NCBI GenBank assembly: GCA_944381165.1
Contig: CALWKC010000017.1
Coordinates: 1-57,301, forward strand
DNA from: an uncultured Lachnospira sp.
GTDB lineage: Bacteria; Bacillota; Clostridia; Lachnospirales; Lachnospiraceae
Reading direction: 5' to 3'
DNA: 57,301 nucleotides
A program made the translations under genes and the position numbers. The notes beneath the pieces are model-generated. The model had not been told where the DNA came from. It did no database searches and saw only the letters and a program-made list of their open reading frames with translations. Below, one piece after another: positions 7,795-16,005 of this stretch (positions within the stretch are counted from its first letter, which is position 1; every line of letters starts with the position of its first letter).

Positions 7795-8226
7795 ATGAAA
7801 AAATCCGAAAAATATATTATTTTAACTTGTATCGTTGTGATAGTTGCAATTATAGCAGGAGCGGTTATTTACAAAAATATAAATAAACCGACAAAGGGTG
7901 TCTGTGTTGAGCAGGGCAGAATTGTCAACGGATCCGCTCCGTTTACATCGGAAGAAGTTTATTCCGCTATGGAGGCGTTAAAGGTTTTGTTTGAGGATAA
8001 ATATGTTGGATGCCATATGACAGATATGTGGTACAGTGAAACAGGAGGTACAAATTACAAAACCGACACGGACAGCAGGATTACATTGCATGGAAATGTA
8101 ACAACCGGTTCAGTTTCAATAGGGCGTATGCAGAAAAATACATCTTATAGCGACTGGCAGTGGGTATTTCAAAAAAATGCAGTATCAGGGGAGTGGGAAT
8201 ATTTAAGCGACGGCTACGGTGTGTAG
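7795..8226 (+). CDS. Small membrane-anchored protein, intact copy
   Basis: This 143-residue protein has an N-terminal anchor (about residues 8-28) and an extracytoplasmic domain of about 110 residues that ends WQWVFQKNAVSGEW then YLSDGYGV. The ATG at 7795 was chosen over the TTG at 7774 because GGAAAGGGA lies at the right distance. The family was not recognised. The aromatic C-terminal strands suggest a small beta-rich binding domain. A duplicated but internally deleted copy lies 2 kb upstream (5741-5846), so this unit has been tandemly copied and one copy lost. The lipoprotein gene follows 60 bases later. Confidence 0.6.
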   Translation: MKKSEKYIILTCIVVIVAIIAGAVIYKNINKPTKGVCVEQGRIVNGSAPFTSEEVYSAMEALKVLFEDKYVGCHMTDMWYSETGGTNYKTDTDSRITLHGNVTTGSVSIGRMQKNTSYSDWQWVFQKNAVSGEWEYLSDGYGV

Positions 8227-8286
8227 AATGCTTTTGCAGAAACAGCAGCGGTTTTTAAAATTTCAGACTGAGCAGGGATAACGGCT

Positions 8287-9099
8287 ATGAAAAAATTAAG
8301 CGTAATAGTATTATTTTTAATTTCATTTATCTTTATCGGCTGCGGAAATAAAGGGGCGGATAATTTAAATGATAAAGAAAAAAATGATGAGCAGAGTATG
8401 CAGGAGAGAGAGTCCGCAGTAGCCGGGATATGGGGTAATGATAGTGAGACGGAGAAGACAGCATCGGTGCTGTCTTCAAATGATATAAAAAATACAGAAG
8501 GAGTTCCTTCTGAGTATACAAGTATAACATGGGAAAACGATAAATATAGCGCACAGCTTTTATATGAAGCAGGTATATGCATGGTTTCATACACCGGAGC
8601 TGCGGGAGACGTAAAAGGGATTGAAATAAGCGCGGCGTCAGAGCGGGCGGCTGACGTCGAATTTTATGAGGAGGACTTTGACAACGACGGAAAGGACGAG
8701 TTGGGGGTAATCTGGATAAAGTCGGCAGGCAGCGGAACTGTCCAGAAAAATTTTCTGGTGTACGACTTTGAGGAAAAAGTGACGAACAGGATTTTTGATG
8801 AGAAGAGCGGAAAGGTATCGTTTAATGAAAGCCAGCGGGAAAAAATTTCAGAACTGATGAGCACATGGGATAAAGAACAGCTTTTTAAAGAGACAGGAAT
8901 TGAGAGCAGCTGGCTTGAGGAGCTTAACACAGATTATTTTGCTGCCGAGCCCGTTACAGATAACGGAAAAACAGCCGTACAGGTGAGTTTTAAATTAAGC
9001 GTTATGAACTCAAACAGAGAGCTGAACAATAATATATTTTGCGTGCTTATGCAGTATAACGGTGAAGAAGCAGAGCCGTATGCTGTGTGGTTTGAGTGA
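8287..9099 (+). CDS. Lipoprotein with a Ca-binding-like DxDxDGxDE motif
   Basis: This 270-residue protein has a lipoprotein signal: MKKL, a hydrophobic core, then FIGC with the modified cysteine at residue 19. An acidic Ser/Glu-rich linker follows. Residues near 133-140 read DFDNDGKDE, the calcium-binding loop of FG-GAP/VCBS-like or dockerin-type repeats, flanked by predicted strands. It is therefore probably an extracytoplasmic lipid-anchored protein with a small beta domain. No enzyme motif was seen. It ends the + strand accessory cluster and is followed by a strong terminator. The start is supported by the lipobox position, and no strong ribosome-binding site is obvious. Confidence 0.65.
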   Translation: MKKLSVIVLFLISFIFIGCGNKGADNLNDKEKNDEQSMQERESAVAGIWGNDSETEKTASVLSSNDIKNTEGVPSEYTSITWENDKYSAQLLYEAGICMVSYTGAAGDVKGIEISAASERAADVEFYEEDFDNDGKDELGVIWIKSAGSGTVQKNFLVYDFEEKVTNRIFDEKSGKVSFNESQREKISELMSTWDKEQLFKETGIESSWLEELNTDYFAAEPVTDNGKTAVQVSFKLSVMNSNRELNNNIFCVLMQYNGEEAEPYAVWFE

Positions 9100-9145
9100 A
9101 TTTTTCGCTTCCGTTATCCAAACACCTATATCAAAACCACAAAAT

Positions 9146-9196
9146 CCCGCCGTTTGCAGAGAGTAATTGTAAAGCTCTGTAAACGGCGGGGCTTTT
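9146..9196. terminator. Strong shared terminator between convergent genes
   Basis: CCCGCCGTTTGCAGAG (9146-9161) pairs with 9175-9190 (one G-U pair), then GCTTTT. It lies between the convergent genes 8287-9099 (+) and 9218-9898 (-) and probably serves both. Confidence 0.85.
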
Positions 9197-9217
9197 GTTT
9201 AACCGGTATTAAATGAT

Positions 9218-9898
9218 TTAATATAAATAATATGAATATGCTGCGGCGCCTGAAATGATAAGAAGGAAAGTTAAAATAAAGAGCAAAATTCCCAGAATCA
9301 GGCCTACAAGAAGCGCAATCTTACAGCGCTTGAGCTGTCTTTCATATTCATCGAAATAACCGTATTTATAGTTGTTGTTTGCCTGAACAATAAAAATAAT
9401 GCCTATCACTCCGCAGATTTTGCTGAGGAAAATCGTGCACAGAATACTTAATGTCAGCCATGTGGCAAAGGTCGGCGCGCTCTGGCGCGGCATATTATAC
9501 TGTCCGTTGTAGCCGTTGTTGTATGGCTGGTTATAACCGTTTCCGTAAGGATTGTTATAGCCGCCGTATTGATTATTGTATCCGTTATTGCCGTATTGAC
9601 CATTATAACCGTTATTCTGGGTATTATTGTAGCTGTTATACTGGTTGCCGTAACCATTGTAGCCGCTGCCGTTGTACTGATTGTAGGCGCCGCTGTTGTT
9701 ACGGCTGTCGTATTGATTGTTATAGCCGTTGTTGTATTGGTTATTGTAACCGCCGTTTGCCTGATTACTGTAATTGCTGCCGGCATTGGCGCTCTCGGAA
9801 GTATTTCCGGCTGTATTGTTAAAATTATTTGTATTCTTTCCGTCCGTGTTATTTGAATTATTTTCGTTTGTGAACGGGTCTGGTGTGTAATTATCCAT
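9218..9898 (-). CDS. Asn/Gly/Tyr-rich protein with CD225/dispanin-like membrane end
   Basis: This 226-residue protein is the only minus-strand gene. Residues 1-40 are Asn/Thr/Ser-rich. About 45-133 are repeats of Y-N-N-Q-Y and N-G-Y-N type made almost only of Asn, Gly, Tyr and Gln. The C-terminal 90 residues hold two membrane helices (about 143-168 and 193-220), joined by a short polar loop with NYKYGYFDEYERQLKRCKIA. This topology and the TWLTLSILCTIF start fit bacterial CD225/dispanin-like (DUF4190-type) proteins. A GGAGGA site precedes the ATG on the minus strand. The low-complexity part is prion-like in composition. Its function is unknown, and it may scaffold or condense at the membrane. 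Confidence 0.7.
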   Translation of the reverse strand: MDNYTPDPFTNENNSNNTDGKNTNNFNNTAGNTSESANAGSNYSNQANGGYNNQYNNGYNNQYDSRNNSGAYNQYNGSGYNGYGNQYNSYNNTQNNGYNGQYGNNGYNNQYGGYNNPYGNGYNQPYNNGYNGQYNMPRQSAPTFATWLTLSILCTIFLSKICGVIGIIFIVQANNNYKYGYFDEYERQLKRCKIALLVGLILGILLFILTFLLIISGAAAYSYYLY

Positions 9899-10070
9899 TA
9901 AAACTCCTCCATGTTATACTTGCGGCATATTAAAATAAATAGTACATTTATAATTAAAATATGTCTATATAAAAAGTTTAATAAACGTAATTACCTGAGT
10001 CAAGTAAAATTTTTTGTCAGTTAAAATAAAAATTTTGGATTTAAACCTGTGCGGAGGAAAAGAGAGCAGA

Positions 10071-10808
10071 ATGAATATTATATATGAAGATAAAAAAATT
10101 ATAGTTGTCAATAAACCCGCCGGACAGCTTGTGCAGAGCGGAAAGTCCTTTGAATTGGATTTGACAAGCGAGGTTATAAATTACAGAAAAAACCGAGGGG
10201 AAAGCTGCTACGCTGCGGTTATAAACAGGCTTGACCGGCCGGTCAGCGGTATCGTGCTCTTTGCAAAGGACAGAGCCGCAGCGGCAGATTTAAGTTCACA
10301 AATGCAGGCGCAAGGATTTTGTAAACAATACCATGCTGTTGTATGTGGAAAACTGCCACAAAAAACAGGAGAATTTGTGGATTATCTTCAAAAGGATGCA
10401 AGAGCAGGAGTATCACGGGTTGTCAAAAAAAACGACTCCGGTGCAAAACCTGCAAAGCTTTTTTATGAGGCAGTAAAAGAAATTGTTGTAAGAGTTGAAA
10501 ATGCTGTGTCTGATAAAAACGAATATTTCACGGAGTATGATAAAACGGATAAATCAGATAAAGCGGAGGAGCAGATTTATACGATTGTAAAAATAAGGCT
10601 TATTACGGGAAGACATCATCAGATAAGAGTTCAGTTCGCATCGAGAGGACTGCCTCTTTTGGGGGATATGAAATACGGAAGCCCTGCGCTTTGCGGCGCT
10701 TCAGTTCCCGGAATTGAGCTTAAAAAAAATGAGATTGCACTGTGTGCATCGTCTCTTACAGCGGCAGGACATGAATTTTCAGTCAGACCGGAGTGGTTAA
10801 AAGAATAG
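10071..10808 (+). CDS. RluA-family RNA pseudouridine synthase
   Basis: This 245-residue cytoplasmic enzyme converts uridine to pseudouridine in rRNA or tRNA. The signature NRLDRPVSG, with the catalytic Asp, stands where most relatives have HRLDxxTSG, and the C-terminal RLITGRHHQIRVQF motif is typical. There is no S4 domain, so it is a short catalytic-only form. An insertion of acidic and Lys residues (about 150-170) precedes the last block. The ATG at 10071 follows GCGGAGGAAAAG. The upstream TTG at 10014 would add residues with no family similarity. Which uridine it modifies cannot be told. Confidence 0.88.
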   Translation: MNIIYEDKKIIVVNKPAGQLVQSGKSFELDLTSEVINYRKNRGESCYAAVINRLDRPVSGIVLFAKDRAAAADLSSQMQAQGFCKQYHAVVCGKLPQKTGEFVDYLQKDARAGVSRVVKKNDSGAKPAKLFYEAVKEIVVRVENAVSDKNEYFTEYDKTDKSDKAEEQIYTIVKIRLITGRHHQIRVQFASRGLPLLGDMKYGSPALCGASVPGIELKKNEIALCASSLTAAGHEFSVRPEWLKE

Positions 10809-10825
10809 TATAGACGCGTTCCGGC

Positions 10826-10849
10826 AATAATTACATAAAAGTAATTATT
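10826..10849 (+). promoter_or_regulatory. Hairpin abutting the ribosome-binding site of 10862
   Basis: AATAATTAC (10826-10834) pairs with GTAATTATT (10841-10849). CCG at 10821-10823 can also pair with CGG at 10850-10852, the first bases of the CGGAGG site. The structure could modulate translation of the TTG-start gene. Confidence 0.45.
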
Positions 10850-10861
10850 CGGAGGCGAAGA

Positions 10862-11947
10862 TTGAAAGAACAGTGGACAAACAAGCAGAAACTGCAATAT
10901 CTGGCAGGAGCGGCGGTAATAGTTTTGACTGTCTATCTTGGCTTTAAATATATTTTTCCTCTGGCTGCGCCGTTTGTGATAGCTTACCTGATAGCTCTGA
11001 TTATAGAAAAACCTGTGAATGCACTGTCTAAGGTATTTCGGGGCCGAAAAATGATTGCGTCGGGAATTATTGTGTTTGTATTTTCGGCAATACTGTGCAC
11101 GGTGCTGGGAGCGGTAATATATTTCGGAATAGCGGAGATACGGGCATTTATAAAAAATTATGATTATAATATGGTTGCAGTCAGGCAGACAGCGGCAAGA
11201 ATATGTTTTAATATAGACGGCTGGCTGGGGCTTGCCGACGGTCAGTGCCTCGAATTTGTGTGCAGATGCATGGAGCAGTTTGAGAAGGCAATCAGCGACG
11301 GCGGGACGTCTCAGATGATGACAAAGGTTGTATCGGTATCATTTCCGGCTGTCGTAAAAACAATTACAGTTGTGGGCTCTGTTATAATATGCTTTATATC
11401 GGTGGTATTTTTGTCCACATCGCTTGATTCTGTGAGGAACTGGAAGAAGACAAGCTGTTTTCACAGGGAGATAAAGGCAGTGGGAGACAGTCTGCACAGG
11501 CTGATAGATGTTTATTTTAAGATAGAGCTCCTCATAATGGCGGTAAACGCAACGCTATGCACAATAGCGCTTATGATAATAAAAAACCCCTATGCCGTTG
11601 TTATAGGAATAACAATAGGCATAGTAGACGCGCTTCCAATATTCGGTACGGGTACGGTGCTTCTGCCGTGGGCGCTGTTTGAGCTTGTAAATAAAAATAT
11701 TACTACGGCGGCTGTGCTTGTTACAGTGTATGTAATCACATATTTTGTGCGCGAGATTATGGAGAGCAAATGCTTGGGCGACAGAGTCGGAATATCTCCT
11801 TTTATTATGCTTATGGCTATATTTTTGGGGCTGCTCGTATACGGACTGTTTGGATTTATTCTGGGGCCTGTGTCATTTTGCATAATGAAGGCGCTGATAC
11901 TTTACTTGAAAACAGAGATTGAACGTGGTACACTAAAAAATACGTAA
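10862..11947 (+). CDS. AI-2E family (UPF0118) membrane transporter
   Basis: This 361-residue protein has about eight membrane helices in the AI-2E/YtvI pattern: two at the N-terminus (YLAGAAVIVL and FVIAYLIALI), a soluble middle part, then a helix group. The conserved stretch GIVDALPIFGTGTVLLPWAL and the terminal FGFILGPVSF loop are diagnostic. Members export small molecules or act in Na+/H+ exchange, and the substrate here is unknown. The start is a TTG at 10862, placed by the CGGAGGCG site. The start of proS lies about 110 bases after its stop. Confidence 0.85.
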   Translation: MKEQWTNKQKLQYLAGAAVIVLTVYLGFKYIFPLAAPFVIAYLIALIIEKPVNALSKVFRGRKMIASGIIVFVFSAILCTVLGAVIYFGIAEIRAFIKNYDYNMVAVRQTAARICFNIDGWLGLADGQCLEFVCRCMEQFEKAISDGGTSQMMTKVVSVSFPAVVKTITVVGSVIICFISVVFLSTSLDSVRNWKKTSCFHREIKAVGDSLHRLIDVYFKIELLIMAVNATLCTIALMIIKNPYAVVIGITIGIVDALPIFGTGTVLLPWALFELVNKNITTAAVLVTVYVITYFVREIMESKCLGDRVGISPFIMLMAIFLGLLVYGLFGFILGPVSFCIMKALILYLKTEIERGTLKNT

Positions 11948-11955
11948 AATGCGGC

Positions 11956-11985
11956 TTGGGCAAAAGATTTTGCAGGCGGTATAAT
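11956..11985 (+). promoter_or_regulatory. Probable proS promoter
   Basis: TTGGGC (11956-11961), an 18-base spacer and a perfect TATAAT (11980-11985) lie about 70 bases before the proS ATG. The leader is too short for a T-box. Confidence 0.5.
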
Positions 11986-12055
11986 TTGAGAAAATATTCC
12001 GCGGCGGCGTTTACAAAATTAATACGCGCGCACAGCGGTAAATTTGGAGGTAGAA

Positions 12056-13495
12056 ATGGCAGAAGACAAAAAACTGGTAGAGGCAATCACATCTATGGAT
12101 GTGGATTTTGCGCAGTGGTATACAGATGTAGTAAAAAAAGCCGAGCTTATGGGTTACTCAAGCGTAAAGGGCTGTATGATTTTCAAACCGGCGGGATATG
12201 CGATTTGGGAGAATATTCAGCGTGAACTCGATGCAAGATTTAAGGAGACAGGAGTTGAGAACGTATATCTTCCTCTTTTTATTCCTGAAAGTCTTCTTCA
12301 GCGCGAAAAAGACCATGTTGAGGGATTTGCCCCTGAGGTTGCGTGGGTTACTCACGGAGGAGATAATGAGCTTCAGGAGAGAATGTGCGTAAGACCGACA
12401 TCTGAGACGCTTTTCTGCGATTTTTATAAGGATGAGATACAGTCGTACAGAGATTTGCCTAAGGTGTATAATCAGTGGTGTTCGGTTGTGCGTTGGGAGA
12501 AGGAGACAAGACCGTTTCTGCGCTCGAGAGAGTTTCTGTGGCAGGAGGGTCATACTGCTCACGCAACACAGGAGGAGGCAGAGGAGAGGACTCAGCAGAT
12601 GCTCAATTTATATGCTGATTTCTGTGAGGAAGTACTGGCTATTCCTGTAATCAGGGGAAGAAAGACAGATAAAGAGAAGTTTGCGGGAGCGGAAGCTACC
12701 TATACAATAGAAGCGCTTATGCACGACGGCAAGGCTCTGCAGTCAGGTACAAGCCACAATTTTGGTGACGGGTTTGCTAAGGCATTCGGAATACAGTATA
12801 CAGATAAGGATAATAAACTCAAATATGTACATCAGACTTCGTGGGGAATGACAACACGTCTTATCGGAGCCATAATCATGGTACACGGAGATGACAGCGG
12901 CCTTGTGCTTCCGCCGAGAATTGCTCCTGTACAGGTTGATGTTATTCCTGTTATGCAGCACAAGGAGGGCGTTCTTGAAAAGGCGTACGAGACAGCTCAG
13001 GTATTAAAGGCAGCAGGGCTTCGCGTAAAGGTTGACGACAGCGACAAGAATCCGGGCTGGAAGTTTTCTGAGCAGGAGATGCGCGGTATTCCGGTGAGAG
13101 TAGAAATGGGACCGAGAGACATTGCTGCCGGACAGGCTGTGATTGTCAGAAGAGATACAAGGGAAAAGGTGACAGTTCCAATCGGTGAGCTTTCTGTCAA
13201 AATTCGCGAAATTCTTGACGCCATGCAGTGTGAGATGCTTGAGCGCGCAAGAAAGCACAGAGACGAGCATACCTATGTAGCGACTGATTACGAGCAGTTT
13301 AAGGAGACGGTCGCAGCAAAGCCGGGTTTTGTAAAGGCAATGTGGTGCGGCGATCAGGCATGCGAAGATAAGATCAAAGAAGATACATCAGCTACTTCAA
13401 GATGTATGCCGTTTAAGCAGGAGCAGCTCTCAGAAGTGTGCGTGTGCTGCGGAAAGCCTGCAAAAAAAATGGTTTACTGGGGCAAGGCCTATTAA
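12056..13495 (+). CDS. proS: Prolyl-tRNA synthetase, short archaeal/eukaryotic-like type
   Basis: This 479-residue class II synthetase charges tRNA-Pro with proline. It lacks the large insertion (INS) domain of the long bacterial form. It carries motif 2 ([25 protein letters not shown]), the THGG and SGTSHNFG active-site stretches, an anticodon-binding domain from about 290, and the C-terminal zinc module (CGDQAC near 437, CVCCGK near 466). The length is normal for the type. The ATG at 12056 is set by TTGGAGGT. The in-frame TTG at 12044 overlaps that site. A promoter lies just upstream and a terminator just downstream, so it is probably a single-gene unit. Confidence 0.97.
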   Translation: MAEDKKLVEAITSMDVDFAQWYTDVVKKAELMGYSSVKGCMIFKPAGYAIWENIQRELDARFKETGVENVYLPLFIPESLLQREKDHVEGFAPEVAWVTHGGDNELQERMCVRPTSETLFCDFYKDEIQSYRDLPKVYNQWCSVVRWEKETRPFLRSREFLWQEGHTAHATQEEAEERTQQMLNLYADFCEEVLAIPVIRGRKTDKEKFAGAEATYTIEALMHDGKALQSGTSHNFGDGFAKAFGIQYTDKDNKLKYVHQTSWGMTTRLIGAIIMVHGDDSGLVLPPRIAPVQVDVIPVMQHKEGVLEKAYETAQVLKAAGLRVKVDDSDKNPGWKFSEQEMRGIPVRVEMGPRDIAAGQAVIVRRDTREKVTVPIGELSVKIREILDAMQCEMLERARKHRDEHTYVATDYEQFKETVAAKPGFVKAMWCGDQACEDKIKEDTSATSRCMPFKQEQLSEVCVCCGKPAKKMVYWGKAY

Positions 13496-13540
13496 TTTAA
13501 GGAAACTATATAAAAATTCCGTCGGAATTTCATGATTAAT

Positions 13541-13572
13541 AAAAAGCGGACTCATCATAAAGTCCGCTTTTT
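13541..13572 (+). terminator. Terminator after proS
   Basis: AAAAAGCGGACT (13541-13552) pairs with AGTCCGCTTTTT (13561-13572) around an 8-base loop. A small palindrome (AAATTCCG/CGGAATTT, 13514-13530) precedes it. Confidence 0.9.
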
Positions 13573-13617
13573 ATTACGCGAAAGGAACAGAACGGGTCTG
13601 AAAGGAGATTGACGCTT

Positions 13618-14868
13618 ATGGAAAAATATGTGATTGAGATGCCGCAGGAAGTTAAAGATATTATAAGACAAATTGAGCAGAGCGGTTTTGAGGCATATGC
13701 CGTAGGCGGCTGTGTCCGCGACTGTATTTTGGGGCGCGTGCCTCAGGATTGGGATATAACGACATCGGCGCTTCCGGAGCAGATAAAAGCTGTTTTCAGG
13801 AGAACTATCGACACGGGAATACAGCACGGAACTGTTACCGTAATGATTGGAAAGAACGGATATGAGATTACAACCTATCGTATTGACGGGGAGTATAAGG
13901 ATTGCAGGCACCCGGAACAGGTGGAATTTTCCGCAAGCTTAAAAGATGATTTAAAACGTCGGGATTTTACGATAAACGCGATGGCTTATAATGAAAGAGA
14001 CGGTCTTGTCGATGAGTTTGAGGGGATAGAGGATTTAGAAAAAAAGGTTATACGCTGTGTCGGAGATGCAAGGGAGAGATTTACAGAGGATGCGCTCAGA
14101 ATGATGCGCGCGGTGCGATTTTCGGCACAGCTGGGATTTGAGATAGAAAAAAATACATACAGTGCAATCTCTGAACTTGCGCCGTCTATAAGCCATGTGA
14201 GCATGGAGCGCGTCCAGGTGGAGCTTGTTAAAACTCTGCTCTCTGAGCATCCTGAGTATGTTATGCGCTATCAGGAGACAGGGCTTTTTTCGCATGTTCT
14301 GCCGGAGGTGGGAAGGCTTTTGGGAAGCAAATATGCAAAAAGCGCTGTGGCAATGCTCAAAAATGCAGGAAAAACGCCCGTGCAAAGATATGCGGCTCTT
14401 CTCAACACACTGGAGCCTGAGGCGGCGCGTGCAGTACTCAAGTCTCTGAAGCTTGACAATTATACTATAGAGCACGCTGTCAAACTCGTTGCCAATTCCA
14501 AAATTGTGATAGAGGAAAATGAGCCTGCCGTGAGGGAGGCAATTCACAGATATGGCAGGGAGCTTCTGCTTATGATGTTTGAGCATGAGGAGACAATTAT
14601 AGCGGCAAAAGAGGAAATTACCGGGATTAAACTTTACGGACGGAGAAAACACCTTACGGTTCTTCGGGCAATGTATGAAGAGATAACAAAGAGGGGAGAC
14701 TGCATTTCCGTAAAAGATTTGGACATAACGGGAAATGATTTGATGGAGTATGGGCTTAAGGGGCCGCAGATAGGCAGGACGCTCGATAAGCTTCTCCATA
14801 TAGTAATTGAGAATCCGAGACTGAATGATAAGGCGACGCTCATTGCATTAATTGAACATCTTGATTAA
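13618..14868 (+). CDS. cca: CCA-adding tRNA nucleotidyltransferase
   Basis: This 416-residue class II enzyme adds or repairs the 3' CCA of tRNA. Residues near 25-50 carry GGCVRDCILG and DWDITT, the glycine helix and metal-binding acidic pair. RRDFTINAM (about 119) and the nucleotide-selecting region ERFTEDALRMMRAVRF (about 150) follow, then a helical body and tail. The length is usual for the bacterial family. It could in principle be a poly(A) polymerase homologue, but the Firmicutes context favours CCA addition. AAAGGAGA (13601-13608) sets the ATG at 13618. Confidence 0.93.
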   Translation: MEKYVIEMPQEVKDIIRQIEQSGFEAYAVGGCVRDCILGRVPQDWDITTSALPEQIKAVFRRTIDTGIQHGTVTVMIGKNGYEITTYRIDGEYKDCRHPEQVEFSASLKDDLKRRDFTINAMAYNERDGLVDEFEGIEDLEKKVIRCVGDARERFTEDALRMMRAVRFSAQLGFEIEKNTYSAISELAPSISHVSMERVQVELVKTLLSEHPEYVMRYQETGLFSHVLPEVGRLLGSKYAKSAVAMLKNAGKTPVQRYAALLNTLEPEAARAVLKSLKLDNYTIEHAVKLVANSKIVIEENEPAVREAIHRYGRELLLMMFEHEETIIAAKEEITGIKLYGRRKHLTVLRAMYEEITKRGDCISVKDLDITGNDLMEYGLKGPQIGRTLDKLLHIVIENPRLNDKATLIALIEHLD

Positions 14869-14936
14869 GTTGGGGGAATTTTTCAATCTGCCCGCTCATA
14901 TGATAAGACAGACATATGGAAGTGTGGAGGCAGGGT

Positions 14937-15941
14937 ATGAATGAAAAATCACTGGACGCATTAAAGCAGTATGATATAGATGTATATCGTGTGGCAAGAG
15001 GAAGAGGAGGGATGATACTTGCCACTGAGCAGGGCGTGAAACTGTTTTTAGAGTGCGTGCATCCTGACCGTTATTATGAGAGAGAAGATATGATTACGAG
15101 AGCCGTATCGGAAAACGGCTTTTTGAATGTAGATACTTTTGTCAGGAATGCGTCAGGTGAGCTGATAACCACACATGAAGAGGACGGCAGAAAATATATT
15201 CTGAAAAACTGGTTTGAGGGGAGCGAGTGCAGCGTAAAGGACATTTCGGATGTGTCGGCAGCCGTAGCGGCGCTTGCAAAGCTGCACACGGCGCTTGACG
15301 AAGCGGCGGCGTATTTCAGGGAGAACGGCAAAAATCCCGCGGTGGAAAGGCTCAAGCTGTCGGAGAGCTACGTGCGCCATATGAAGGAGTTAAAGCTTGC
15401 GTCAAATTATCTTAAAAATAAGAAAAAGCGCTCGGAATTTGAACTCCTGGCCTATAAAAATATTGGATCATTCTATGGCGAGGCGGTAGAGGCCGTTAAA
15501 AAACTCACCGACGGACGCTTCGATGAAAGGTTTGCAAGGGCGGAGGAAAACGGGGAACTGATGCACGGCAGCTACAGCTATCACAATGTGTTATTTTTAA
15601 ACAGCGGCGTGGCTGTAACGAATTTTGACAAGTGCAGAAACGAGTGTCAGATTTGTGATTTATATCAATTTATGAGAAAAATATTAGAGAAATATGACTG
15701 GGATATTCAGGTGGCATATAAGATGCTTGATGAATATGATAAAGTGAAGGCAATCTCCGAGAAAGATTTGGAGCTGTTGTCGGTGCTTTTTTCTTTTCCG
15801 GAGAAATTCTGGAAGCTTATAAATTATTATTACAATATGAACAAGGCATGGATACCGCCTAAGAGCATGGAGAAGCTTCAGCTTGTGATAGCGCAGAACA
15901 GCCGGAGACTTGATTTTCTTGCAACAATATGCTCGTTGTGA
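14937..15941 (+). CDS. CotS-like spore-coat protein (kinase fold)
   Basis: This 334-residue protein has the aminoglycoside-phosphotransferase/CotS fold. An N-terminal lobe with RVARGRGGMILAT leads to KLHTALDEA and then a catalytic-loop region reading MHGSYSYHNVLF, with NFDKCRNECQICDLYQFMR in place of the metal-binding segment. CotS and YutH relatives sit in or on the spore coat of endospore formers, usually without proven kinase activity. The ATG at 14937 follows GTGGAGG by six bases and is preferred to the ATG at 14916. The family call is good. Whether this strain sporulates cannot be judged from one gene. Confidence 0.78.
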   Translation: MNEKSLDALKQYDIDVYRVARGRGGMILATEQGVKLFLECVHPDRYYEREDMITRAVSENGFLNVDTFVRNASGELITTHEEDGRKYILKNWFEGSECSVKDISDVSAAVAALAKLHTALDEAAAYFRENGKNPAVERLKLSESYVRHMKELKLASNYLKNKKKRSEFELLAYKNIGSFYGEAVEAVKKLTDGRFDERFARAEENGELMHGSYSYHNVLFLNSGVAVTNFDKCRNECQICDLYQFMRKILEKYDWDIQVAYKMLDEYDKVKAISEKDLELLSVLFSFPEKFWKLINYYYNMNKAWIPPKSMEKLQLVIAQNSRRLDFLATICSL

Positions 15942-15949
15942 TAATATAG

Positions 15950-15986
15950 CCATGTATAAGGCTCTGTGTCTGGCTGGCAGACATGG
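15950..15986 (+). promoter_or_regulatory. Two mutually exclusive stems before 16006
   Basis: CCATGT (15950-15955) can pair with ACATGG (15981-15986), while TGTCTG (15967-15972) can pair with CAGACA (15978-15983). They share bases 15981-15983 and so compete. No T tract follows. Confidence 0.3.
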
Positions 15987-16005
15987 GTAAATATTTGGAG
16001 TACAT

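Noticed and set aside
9451-9856. Open frames in other frames over the Asn/Gly/Tyr-rich gene
   Set aside because: Their Cys/Arg-, Thr/Ile- or Val/Ile-rich periodic sequences come from the repeat DNA. Only the minus-strand frame 9218-9898 has a ribosome-binding site and a sensible membrane domain.
11948-12055. T-box or other riboswitch before proS
   Set aside because: Only about 70 bases lie between the -10 box and the ATG. No T-box consensus or terminator is present.
14035-14799. 254-codon minus-strand open frame
   Set aside because: It lies wholly antisense to the CCA-adding enzyme, with no recognisable motifs.
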